From Phenylobacterium sp. Root1290 (lineage in GTDB: Bacteria > Pseudomonadota > Alphaproteobacteria > Caulobacterales > Caulobacteraceae), in assembly GCF_001425305.1 (NCBI RefSeq), contig NZ_LMEE01000002.1, positions 940,191-1,004,190 of the forward strand: a stretch of DNA of 64,000 nucleotides, given 5' to 3'. Position numbers and translations under genes: made by a program. The notes beneath the pieces are model-generated. The model had not been told where the DNA came from. It worked only from the letters and a program-made list of their open reading frames with translations, and ran no database searches. Shown in pieces: positions 8,206-15,849 of this stretch (positions within the stretch are counted from its first letter, which is position 1; each line of letters opens with the position of its first letter).

Positions 8206-9201
8206 TCACTCCCCTGTGTCCTCGTCGCCGGGCGTCTTCACCTCGTAGCCTTTGGCGCGAAGTTGATCGAGCACGCCGCCCTGAGCCAGCAGGGTGCGCA
8301 GCGGCGCGACCGCGATGGCGTGACCGGGCGTCTTCAGCGCCGCCTCGATGTCCTTGGCCAGGTCGCCCTTCACCCTTGCGTCGAAAGTCTGCGCGCCCGG
8401 CGTGACGGCGATGCAGCGCTCATAACTGCGCTCGGCGCCCAGCGCCCCGGCCACATCGCCCTGGGCCCAGGCGCGCGAAGCGGCCAAGGTGCGGCCCGGC
8501 CCGGCCTCGATCTCTCCCATCACCTCGTCCAGGCAGGCGGCGCCTGCCGCCTTCGTGGTGCGGGTCACCGCCCCCAGCAACGGCCCCAGGTCATAGGAGC
8601 GCTGGACGACCTTAACCCCGCCGCGTTGGGCGAGCAGCTTGATCAGCTTGGTCGGATCGGCGGTCGTGAGGCTCTCCTTCTCGCGATAGTCGTCCGTCAG
8701 CATCAGGGCCGCGGCCAGCGGATGCTTGGTCTTGTAGTGGTCGGCCGGCTGCCCGAGCCTGTTGCGTACGGCCACGAAGCGCTCCCGGGCGGCGGGATCG
8801 AGACTGTCCTCGAACGGCTTGCCGGACTTCAGGCGCAGGTAGCTGATCGCCGCGCCCGGGGCGCCGGCCAACTTCACCTTCAGGCCCGTGAACGGCAGGA
8901 TCACCGCATTGGCGCCCTCGAGGCGGCGGTTGAACTGCAACTGGTCCCATTGCTGGCGCTTGGGCGCGACGGTCGGTGCGCCGAGCACGTAGACCGTCGA
9001 GGTTCCGTTCGAGACGCGCCACCAGGCCGGTCCAGGCAGGCGCGCGGTGACCACGAGTTCGTCGACCAGCGTCTCGTTGGGATCGAAGACTCCGGCCGGC
9101 AGTTGCGCGCTGGGGGTCAGGGGAACCTGGGCCAGGACCGGGGCGGGGGCCGCCGAAGCGAAGAGCGCGGCGGCAAGCGCCATGCGGAGGACACGTTTCA
9201 T
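8206..9201 (-). CDS. TraB/GumN-family secreted protein
   Basis: A 331-residue protein with a signal peptide (MKRVLRMALAAALFASAAPAPVLAQ). The mature region opens with the WRVSNGTSTVYVLGAP pattern that corresponds to the W-x-V-x-x-G-x-x-x-x-x-L-G-T-x-H start of the TraB/GumN (ChaN/Tiki-like) fold. The histidine that normally follows LGT is replaced here (GAPTVAP), so metal binding or peptidase activity is doubtful. I chose the ATG at 9201 because the signal peptide begins there; longer in-frame starts reach into mutL. It is divergent from mutL, with about 64 bases between the starts. Confidence 0.75.
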   Translation of the reverse strand: MKRVLRMALAAALFASAAPAPVLAQVPLTPSAQLPAGVFDPNETLVDELVVTARLPGPAWWRVSNGTSTVYVLGAPTVAPKRQQWDQLQFNRRLEGANAVILPFTGLKVKLAGAPGAAISYLRLKSGKPFEDSLDPAARERFVAVRNRLGQPADHYKTKHPLAAALMLTDDYREKESLTTADPTKLIKLLAQRGGVKVVQRSYDLGPLLGAVTRTTKAAGAACLDEVMGEIEAGPGRTLAASRAWAQGDVAGALGAERSYERCIAVTPGAQTFDARVKGDLAKDIEAALKTPGHAIAVAPLRTLLAQGGVLDQLRAKGYEVKTPGDEDTGE

Positions 9202-9265
9202 GGACCACCTTCCAGACTTGCCCCCCGGAATCGCCATATAGTGACGAGCTAACCGAAGCGTGACC

Positions 9266-11140
9266 ATGACCATCCGCCGCCTTCCGCCCGAAACCGTGAA
9301 CCGCATCGCCGCCGGCGAGGTGGTCGAGCGCCCTGCGAGCGCCATCAAGGAACTGGTGGAGAACGCGCTCGACGCCGGTTCGCGTTCCATCGAGGTGCAG
9401 GCCGACGGCGGCGGACTGACACGCATCCTGGTGGCCGACGACGGCTGCGGCCTGTCGGCGGACGAACTGGCCCTGGCCATCGAGCGCCACGCGACGTCAA
9501 AGCTCGCCCCGGACGACGCCGGCGACTACGACCTGCTGCACATCCACACCCTGGGCTTCCGCGGCGAGGCCCTGCCCTCCATAGGCTCAGTCGCGCGGCT
9601 GTCGATTTCCTCGCGGGCCAAGGGCCTGGCGGACGCCCATGCGATCCTGGTCGAAGGCGGCGCGGTCGGCGCGGTGACGCCCTCCGGCTTCCCGGGTCCG
9701 CATGGCGCGCGTGTCGAGGTGCGCGATCTGTTCTACGCCACTCCGGCGCGGCTGAAGTTCATGAAGTCCGAGCGCTCCGAAGCGCTGGCCATCGCCGACG
9801 AGATCAAGCGCCAGGCCATGGCGCACGAGGCGGTGTCCTTCGCCCTCGACCTCGACGGGCGCCGGACGCTGCGGCTGCCCGCCGAGAGCGCAGGCCCGGC
9901 CGGGCGGCTGGCGCGGCTGTCGTCGATCATGGGCCGGGAGTTCTCCGACAACGCGCTGGAGATCAACCACGAGCGCGAAGGCGTACGGCTGTCCGGTTTC
10001 GCTGGCCTTCCGACCTTCAACCGCGGCAACAGCGCCCATCAGTACCTGTTCGTGAACGGACGCCCGGTCCGTGACCGCCTGCTGCAGGGCGCGCTGCGCG
10101 GCGCCTATGCCGACTTCCTGGCCCGCGACCGCCATCCGCTGGTTGCGCTCTATCTCGACCTCGATCCCTCGCTGGTCGACGTCAACGTCCATCCCGCCAA
10201 GGCCGAGGTCCGGTTCCGAGACCCGGCGCTGGTGCGCGGGCTGATTGTCGGCGGGCTGCGCCACGCCCTGGCCGGCGCAGGCCACCGCGCGGCCACCACA
10301 GTCGCCAGCGACACCCTGGCCAACCTGCGCCCCGGCTGGTCGCCGCAGCCATCGTATCCGCCGCCTCAGCCCTCGGCCCAGGGCTTCTCTGCCTGGCAGG
10401 CCGGCGGCTGGGCGCCCGCCATCGCCGCCGCGACGCAGAACCTGCCCGGCCTCACCGAGGTCTCCGCCCGCGCCGAGCTCGCGTCCGACTGGACGCCCCA
10501 GACTTATGCCCCCGGCCTGCACGAAGCCCCAGCCCCGAGCGTGGTCTTCGATCCTGTCGACTTCCCGCTGGGCGCCGCCAGGGCGCAGGTGCACGAGACC
10601 TATATCGTCGCCCAGACCCGCGACGGCGTGGTGATCGTCGACCAGCACGCCGCCCACGAACGCCTCGTCTACGAACAGATGAAGGTGCAGATGGACGGCG
10701 GCGGGGTGTCCCGGCAGGTGCTGCTGCTGCCCGAGGTCGTCGAGCTGGATCCGGCCGAGGCCGAGCGCGTCGTCGCCCGCGCCGATGAACTGGAGGCGCT
10801 TGGCCTGGTGGTCGAATCCTTCGGTCCCGGCGCGGTGCTGGTGCGCGAGACCCCGGCCCTGCTGGGCGAGACGGACGTTTCGGGCCTGATCCGCGACATC
10901 GCCGACGACCTGTCGGAGAACGGCCAGGCCCTGGCGCTGAAGGAAAGGCTGGCCGAGGTCTGCGGGACCATGGCCTGCCACGGCTCGGTGCGGGCCGGGC
11001 GTCGGCTGACCGCGCCGGAAATGAACGCCCTGTTGCGCCAGATGGAGGCCACGCCCCATTCCGGCCAATGCAACCATGGCCGCCCCACCTATGTGGAGCT
11101 GAAGCTGGCCGACATCGAGCGCCTGTTCGGCCGCCGTTAG
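9266..11140 (+). CDS. mutL: DNA mismatch repair protein MutL
   Basis: A 624-residue GHKL ATPase. The N-terminal motifs are intact: [33 protein letters not shown] and GFRGEAL within the first 105 residues. After a proline-rich linker (about residues 350-430) comes the C-terminal domain, with [12 protein letters not shown] matching the endonuclease motif DQHA-x2-E-x4-E, plus ACHGSVRAG and CNHGRPT. This indicates a nicking-type MutL, expected where MutH/Dam-directed repair is absent. ATG at 9266 gives the standard [20 protein letters not shown] start; GTG at 9260 would add two residues. Confidence 0.96.
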   Translation: MTIRRLPPETVNRIAAGEVVERPASAIKELVENALDAGSRSIEVQADGGGLTRILVADDGCGLSADELALAIERHATSKLAPDDAGDYDLLHIHTLGFRGEALPSIGSVARLSISSRAKGLADAHAILVEGGAVGAVTPSGFPGPHGARVEVRDLFYATPARLKFMKSERSEALAIADEIKRQAMAHEAVSFALDLDGRRTLRLPAESAGPAGRLARLSSIMGREFSDNALEINHEREGVRLSGFAGLPTFNRGNSAHQYLFVNGRPVRDRLLQGALRGAYADFLARDRHPLVALYLDLDPSLVDVNVHPAKAEVRFRDPALVRGLIVGGLRHALAGAGHRAATTVASDTLANLRPGWSPQPSYPPPQPSAQGFSAWQAGGWAPAIAAATQNLPGLTEVSARAELASDWTPQTYAPGLHEAPAPSVVFDPVDFPLGAARAQVHETYIVAQTRDGVVIVDQHAAHERLVYEQMKVQMDGGGVSRQVLLLPEVVELDPAEAERVVARADELEALGLVVESFGPGAVLVRETPALLGETDVSGLIRDIADDLSENGQALALKERLAEVCGTMACHGSVRAGRRLTAPEMNALLRQMEATPHSGQCNHGRPTYVELKLADIERLFGRR

Positions 11141-11144
11141 GGCC

Positions 11145-11726
11145 TCACCACCAGGTCAGGTCGGTGCGCTTGCCTCCGACAATGACGCCCTTGAGCCGCG
11201 CGCGGCCGTCCTGCCCCACCGACACCACCGCAAAGGCGCTCGCCTCGCCGGCGCGCCGCTCGCGCAGCGCCTTCTCGATGGCCAGGGCCTCGTCCTGGTC
11301 GGCGTGGAAGCGGTCGACGCCGATGTCCAGGGTCACCACGTCGGCGTCCGCACCTCCGAACGCCATGCGCGAGCAATGGACGCCGCCGCGGACCGCGACG
11401 TCGGCTCCCGCGTTCAGCACCGCCTGGCGGCTCGCCCCGGCGCCGGCGAAACGGTAGTGACCGGCGACCGGCTTCAATCCGATCCAGCGACCGCTCTCGA
11501 AGCTGGTCGGCTCGCGAGGGCAGGGTTGGCCCAGCGCCAGCTGTTGCGACAGCCGCAGCGCCACGTAGTGGCCGGTGAGCAGGTCGCGCGGATCGACCGC
11601 CTCCATGGGCAGCAAGACCTCTCGGCCGGCGGCCCGGGCGCCGTTCTCGCGCACGATCACGCCGACCAGGACGAGCACCAGGGCCAGCGCCGCGGCGATG
11701 ATGCGTAGGGGCAGGCTGCGGATCAT
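11145..11726 (-). CDS. GDYXXLXY-domain membrane-anchored protein
   Basis: A 193-residue protein with one N-terminal membrane segment (about residues 6-26) and a periplasmic domain. The family motif appears as DLLTGHYVALRL near residue 48, with His replacing Asp in G-D-Y. Family members occur next to DUF2157 proteins and have no defined biochemical role. Its start overlaps the end of the upstream DUF2157 gene by four bases, so the pair is translationally coupled. The two probably act together in the envelope, which I infer from the pairing alone. Confidence 0.8.
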   Translation of the reverse strand: MIRSLPLRIIAAALALVLVLVGVIVRENGARAAGREVLLPMEAVDPRDLLTGHYVALRLSQQLALGQPCPREPTSFESGRWIGLKPVAGHYRFAGAGASRQAVLNAGADVAVRGGVHCSRMAFGGADADVVTLDIGVDRFHADQDEALAIEKALRERRAGEASAFAVVSVGQDGRARLKGVIVGGKRTDLTWW

Positions 11727-12772
11727 GCCTTGGCCCTCCGACGGGTCAGCCCGCCGGCCACCAGGGCGATCAAGGCGCAGGCCGCGAACAGGCCCGCAGC
11801 GGTCATCAGGCCAAGGCCGAGATCGAACAGGATAGCGCAGACGGCCGCGATCATCGAGACCACCCCCGCCGCTGTGACCATGCCCTGGCGATCATGCATC
11901 CCCAGCGCGATCACGCCGCCAGCGATCAGCAGCCAGGCGGCGCGGTGGGCGATCAGGTAGCCGCCCTTGAACTCGTCGAAGCCGGCGACGCCGTAGAAGA
12001 CCATCGCGCCCCAGACGAACCACAGGAAGAAGATCACCGCCGTCCTGCGGTCGGACAGCTGCCGGGCCGCCCCAGCCAGGAGGGCCAGAACCGCAGCGCT
12101 GATCAGCAGGCTCGTCGCGCCCCATCGTTCGTACATCGAGATCAAGGCCACCAGGCCGACGACCAGCGCCAGGGCCGAGGCATGGGCCAGCGGCTTGGAA
12201 TGCCATAGCCAGGCCAGGGCCATTCCGACCGGCGCGGCGAAGATCAGCCAGCGGCTCTCGCCGCCATCGAAGCGACCGGCGAACTCGCCGAATCCCAACA
12301 GCGCCAGCGCGACGACGCCGGCCGCGCTGGACCGGCCCGCGAGGGTCAGCAGGGCGGCCGCCAGTCCGGCGCTGCGCAGGGCGCGCTGAGGATCGCCGGC
12401 GATGTCGAAGATCTGGCCGGTCAGACCGATGGCCGCCGCATAGACCAGCGCCGCCACGGCCAGCAGGGTGTTGCTCAGCAGCGGCCGCTGCGCTCGCGCG
12501 GCCCAGGCGCCGCCGCCGGCGACCGCCAGGAAAAGCCCGACAATCAGCCCGAACCGCGGCAGTCGCGGGATCGCGCCCCAGTTGGCCGCGACGAAGGCGA
12601 TCGCCGCCGCGCCCAGCAGCAGCGCGCCGATCACCGCCAGCGCCGCCGATGCGTCGACTCGACGCTCCTCGGACACACAATCCAGGATCGCCTGACGATT
12701 CTCCGCCGGAACCAGCCCGGCGGCGACCCACTCATCGACATCCTTCGTCAGCCGAGCCTTGTAGCCCGCCAT
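11723..12772 (-). CDS. DUF2157-domain polytopic membrane protein
   Basis: A 349-residue protein. The first 45 residues are a soluble helical segment (MAGYKARLTKDVDEWVAAGL) with the AxxxGLI-type start of DUF2157, followed by about ten hydrophobic helices to the C-terminus. It is co-transcribed with the GDYXXLXY gene that it overlaps by four bases (ATGA-type junction). The function of DUF2157 proteins is unknown. Composition is alanine- and leucine-rich like its neighbours, so nothing suggests recent transfer. Confidence 0.85.
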   Translation of the reverse strand: MAGYKARLTKDVDEWVAAGLVPAENRQAILDCVSEERRVDASAALAVIGALLLGAAAIAFVAANWGAIPRLPRFGLIVGLFLAVAGGGAWAARAQRPLLSNTLLAVAALVYAAAIGLTGQIFDIAGDPQRALRSAGLAAALLTLAGRSSAAGVVALALLGFGEFAGRFDGGESRWLIFAAPVGMALAWLWHSKPLAHASALALVVGLVALISMYERWGATSLLISAAVLALLAGAARQLSDRRTAVIFFLWFVWGAMVFYGVAGFDEFKGGYLIAHRAAWLLIAGGVIALGMHDRQGMVTAAGVVSMIAAVCAILFDLGLGLMTAAGLFAACALIALVAGGLTRRRAKA

Positions 12773-12851
12773 TCACGCCTCCGCGCCGCACCCGGCCTGG
12801 ACCCTCGCCCATGCCGCCGATGCAGGCAACCGGCGTTGCCGGCGAGGCGGC

Positions 12852-14462
12852 TCAGGCGGCGACCGAGGCGGCCGGCTCAGGGGCCACGAACAGGTCGTTG
12901 ATCGCGATCAGCAGGCGCTCGGCCTTGATGGGCTTCTCGACTACCCCGTCCATCCCCTGCGCCAAATAGCTGGCCGCGTCCCAGGGATCGGCGTTGGCGG
13001 TGATGGCCAGAATCGGCACCTCTGCGGCGGCTCCGGCCAGTCCGCGGATGCGGCGCGTGGCGCCGACCCCGTCCAGGTTCGGCATCTTGATGTCCATGAG
13101 CACCAGGTCGAATCGGCCGGAGGCGGCCGCCGCAACGGCCTGCTCGCCGTCCTCGACGCTTTCGCTCGTGCACCCGAACATGCCGCACAGGGTCTCGGCG
13201 ACCAGTCGGTTGGTGGCGTTGTCGTCGGCGATCAGCACATGCAACGCGCCCGGGCCCTGGCCGAGATCGGGCTCGGCGGCGATCTCCTCGCGGCTCGGGG
13301 CCGGCAGGTCGAACAGCGGGAATTCGAAGGTGAACGCCGCGCCGCCCTCGCCGCTCTCCACCCCGATGGTCCCGCCCATCTGCTCGACCAGCTGACGGCA
13401 GATGGAGAGGCCAAGGCCGGCCCCGCCCTCGCGCACGCCAGCCTCGGTCTGGCTGAACGGCTGGAAGATGCCCGCCAGCCTATCCGCAGGGATGCCGACG
13501 CCGCTGTCGCGGACCTCGCCCTCGATCATCACATGGACGTCGCACCGGCGAGCGCGCAGCACCACTTGCACCCCGCCCTGACGCGTGAACTTCAGCGCAT
13601 TGCCGATCAGATTGTTGAACACCTGCTTGATGCGCACCGCGTCGCCCAGCGCCCACTGATCGAGAGCGCCCTCATAGCGGAAGCCCAGGCTGAGCCCCTT
13701 CAGTTCGGCCCGCGCCGTCCAGAGCGCCGACAGGTCGTCCAGCAGCGCCGGCAGGTGCAGGCTGTCCTCGGCCAGTTCCAGTTGCCCGGCGTCGGCGCGG
13801 CTGAAGTCCAGGGCGTCGGTCAGCAGCCGCAGCAGCGTCTGGCCGGAATCCTGAATGGTCGCCACGTAGGGCTTGAGGGCCGGATCGGAGAGCCGCCGCT
13901 GCAGGATGTCGGCGATGGCCAGCACCCCGTTCAGCGGCGTGCGGATCTCGTGGCTCATCACGGCCAGGAACTGCGACTTGGCGGTGAGCGCGCTCTGCGC
14001 CTCCAGCTTGGCCTGGTTCAACGTCTCGGCCAGCCGGGTCATCTCCTCGGCATGGGCGCGGTTGGCGGCGCTGGTCGCCTGCAACAGGGCCAAGGTGGAG
14101 CCCACGCCGGCATAGCGGCCGCCGCTGACCACCACGAAGCCCTTCATCACCTCGCTGGAGCGGTCGGCGAGCACGTCGCCGCAGAACTCAACCACCTGCG
14201 TGTCGCCTTCGGCGATCAGCGGCGAGGCGTTCATAAGCAGCGAGATCGGCCGCAGACCATAGAGCGCACGGCCATAGTGCGCGGCCATGGCCACGAAGAA
14301 GGCGTTCCGCTCGACCAGGCCGACGGGGCGGCCCTCCTCATCCACCACGGCGATCGCCAGGGTGTCCGGCTCGGCCTGGAAACGATCATAGACGTCCTGG
14401 CCCAAGGTGTCGGGCGCGATCGGCACGATCGACTGGATCAGGTCGAGCAGGATGGCGGTCAT
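12852..14462 (-). CDS. Soluble hybrid histidine kinase / response regulator with N-terminal CBS-like module
   Basis: A 536-residue protein without membrane segments. Residues 1-130 look like a CBS-type ligand module (AIAVVDEEGRPVGLVERNAFF). A short coiled coil is followed by the H-box SHEIRTPLNGVLAIADIL near residue 170, the N-box FNNLIGNALKFT, G-boxes DSGVGIP and GAGLGLSICRQLVEQMGG, and a C-terminal receiver with ADDNATNRL, the phospho-acceptor in VLMDIKMPNLDG, and the EKPIK lysine. All catalytic residues appear intact. The kinase therefore signals from the cytoplasm, perhaps sensing a nucleotide through the CBS-like part. The partner phosphotransferase is not encoded nearby. It is divergent from the YjhX-family gene. 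Confidence 0.9.
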   Translation of the reverse strand: MTAILLDLIQSIVPIAPDTLGQDVYDRFQAEPDTLAIAVVDEEGRPVGLVERNAFFVAMAAHYGRALYGLRPISLLMNASPLIAEGDTQVVEFCGDVLADRSSEVMKGFVVVSGGRYAGVGSTLALLQATSAANRAHAEEMTRLAETLNQAKLEAQSALTAKSQFLAVMSHEIRTPLNGVLAIADILQRRLSDPALKPYVATIQDSGQTLLRLLTDALDFSRADAGQLELAEDSLHLPALLDDLSALWTARAELKGLSLGFRYEGALDQWALGDAVRIKQVFNNLIGNALKFTRQGGVQVVLRARRCDVHVMIEGEVRDSGVGIPADRLAGIFQPFSQTEAGVREGGAGLGLSICRQLVEQMGGTIGVESGEGGAAFTFEFPLFDLPAPSREEIAAEPDLGQGPGALHVLIADDNATNRLVAETLCGMFGCTSESVEDGEQAVAAAASGRFDLVLMDIKMPNLDGVGATRRIRGLAGAAAEVPILAITANADPWDAASYLAQGMDGVVEKPIKAERLLIAINDLFVAPEPAASVAA

Positions 14463-14846
14463 CGGGAGCAGCTTTCCGCGGGTCGACCAGCCGTTTAGTC
14501 AAGCTCAGCTAATGAGCGGTGAATCAGCGCGACAATTTCTGAATTCGACATCATCTATACTGTCACAAATCCTTCACATGATCGTCACGAGGCGATATAT
14601 TCGCATCTGCCGAAGTATAGATCGCCGCATTTCGCACGACTGGACGATCACCCGCGGCGGCGCCATGATAACGGCGTACGGCTCAAGGGAAGAGGTTCAT
14701 GTCTGAGCTTGCGTTCGAGGTCCGGGCCTAACCGCCGAGCCGGCATCTCGTCTGAAATCGGCAGTCAGGCCCAAACGTCCGCGCCCTCGTTTTTACGAGA
14801 TCTGGCCCGGGCGCGCTTCCTCATGCCTGAACGCTGGATAATTCCC
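14463..14846. promoter_or_regulatory. Divergent regulatory region with nested inverted repeats
   Basis: This gap is clearly richer in A+T than its surroundings. It contains a 9-bp inverted repeat, ATCTATACT (14553-14561) and AGTATAGAT (14614-14622), and within that span a smaller palindrome, GCGATATATTCGC. These are plausible operator sites for the YjhX-family gene, for the divergent kinase gene, or for both. No convincing ORF, and in particular no antitoxin gene, is visible here. Confidence 0.5.
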
Positions 14847-15122
14847 TTGAACGTTTCCAAGCCGCAGCAACGCACGCTGCACGCCCTGGCCCAAGGCGGC
14901 CAGATCATCCTCGAACGCGATCACCGCGGCGACATCGTCGCAGCCGACTGCATCACCCGCGATGGCTGGGTGCTCAGCGACTGCAACGTCACGGTCTTCA
15001 AGAGCCTGAAGCAGAAGCGGCTGATCGCCAGCCGTGACAGCCAGCCCTATCGCATCACCAAGGAGGGACTGAAGAGCTTGCGCAGCCAGCTCGACAACCG
15101 CACGTCCGCCCGCGCCTTCTAG
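14847..15122 (+). CDS. YjhX-family (UPF0386) toxin-like protein
   Basis: A 91-residue protein that reads [18 protein letters not shown], then [22 protein letters not shown] and a QLDNR end, matching the UPF0386/YjhX family almost throughout. In E. coli YjhX has been listed as the toxin of a pair with YjhQ. I chose TTG at 14847 because family members begin at this NISKPQQ position; ATG at 14823 would add eight residues. Neither start has a strong ribosome-binding site. No antitoxin candidate is adjacent, and many alphaproteobacteria carry this gene alone, so a DNA-binding or housekeeping role is possible. Its TAG stop lies inside the first CTAG hairpin. Confidence 0.8.
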   Translation: MNVSKPQQRTLHALAQGGQIILERDHRGDIVAADCITRDGWVLSDCNVTVFKSLKQKRLIASRDSQPYRITKEGLKSLRSQLDNRTSARAF

Positions 15123-15194
15123 CGTGCTGGATCTGAAGTTCGCCGGCTTGCTGATCGAGCTCAGAGCGAACTTCAGATCCGAGAAGCACGCTAG
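15119..15194. repeat. CTAG-ended long hairpin, copy 1
   Basis: The left arm CTAGCGTGCT + GGATCTGAAGTTCGC pairs with a right arm whose complement is identical apart from a four-base bulge, giving about 25 bp of stem around a 22-base loop (15144-15165). It starts in the last codons of the YjhX-family gene, and its terminal CTAG supplies that gene's TAG stop. A sister hairpin follows 14 bases later. Confidence 0.9.
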
Positions 15195-15208
15195 CGAGCA
15201 TTGGCTTT

Positions 15209-15283
15209 CTAGTGTCCCGATCGATTCCGAAGTTCGTCTGAGCCCGCCACCGGCGCTTGAGAACTTCGGAATCGGGACACTAG
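15209..15283. repeat. CTAG-ended long hairpin, copy 2
   Basis: The arms read CTAGTGTCCCGAT + TCCGAAGTTC and its complement, about 23 bp with a four-base bulge in the left arm. It shares the CTAG-YGT start and GAAGTTC stem end with copy 1, but the middle of the stem differs on both arms together, so pairing is preserved. Its right-hand CTAG contains the stop codon of rsmD read on the minus strand. Together the two hairpins fill the space between convergent genes. Confidence 0.9.
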
Positions 15284-15849
15284 GCGCCGGCGAACTTGAG
15301 GAAATGGACGCGCGCGGCCCCATAGTCGCGTGCGTCCAGCTTCTCGAAGCCCTCGACCTGGAAGTCGGGCTCGTCCGAGCCGCGCTCAAACATCACCACC
15401 GCGCCCGGGGCCAGCCAGCCGCCGGCCGCCAGCTTGGTGAGCGCGACCTCTCCCAACCCTTTGCCATATGGCGGGTCGAGAAAGGCGAGGTCGAAGGCCG
15501 GCCCGTCGGCGCCCGGACGAACGCCCAGATCGGTGGCGTCACGGCGATGCACCCGCGTGCGCCCGAACAGCCCCATGGCGTCGACATTCTCACGGATCGC
15601 GCCGCGCGCCAGTTCGTCCGTCTCGACGAACAGGCAGAAAGCCGCCCCCCGCGAGAGCGCCTCAAAGCCCAGCGCGCCCGATCCGGCGAACAGGTCGATA
15701 ATCCGCAAGTCGCGCACGCCCGGCGACCAGGCCGCGTGCTCAAGGATGTTGAACACCGCCTGGCGCGCACGGTCGGATGTCGGGCGCGTACGGTCGCCCT
15801 CCGGCGTGGCGATAGCCTTGCCGCGAAACTCTCCCGAGACGATTCGCAT
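15280..15849 (-). CDS. rsmD: 16S rRNA (guanine(966)-N2)-methyltransferase RsmD
   Basis: A 189-residue class I SAM-dependent methyltransferase. It opens with MRIVSGEFRGKAI, has the RPTSDRARQAVFNIL segment, the SAM-binding IIDLFAGSGALGFEALSRG loop near residue 50, and the catalytic DPPY motif (FLDPPYGKG) near residue 124. RsmD methylates G966 of 16S rRNA in the assembled small subunit. Its start overlaps the stop of the upstream pseudouridine synthase gene by one base (TGATG), so the two rRNA-modification genes form an operon. Confidence 0.95.
   Translation of the reverse strand: MRIVSGEFRGKAIATPEGDRTRPTSDRARQAVFNILEHAAWSPGVRDLRIIDLFAGSGALGFEALSRGAAFCLFVETDELARGAIRENVDAMGLFGRTRVHRRDATDLGVRPGADGPAFDLAFLDPPYGKGLGEVALTKLAAGGWLAPGAVVMFERGSDEPDFQVEGFEKLDARDYGAARVHFLKFAGA

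Noticed and set aside
14407..14706. A 99-codon plus-strand frame before the YjhX-family gene, considered as an antitoxin
   Set aside because: It starts inside the histidine kinase gene on the other strand, has no ribosome-binding site, and does not resemble any antitoxin.
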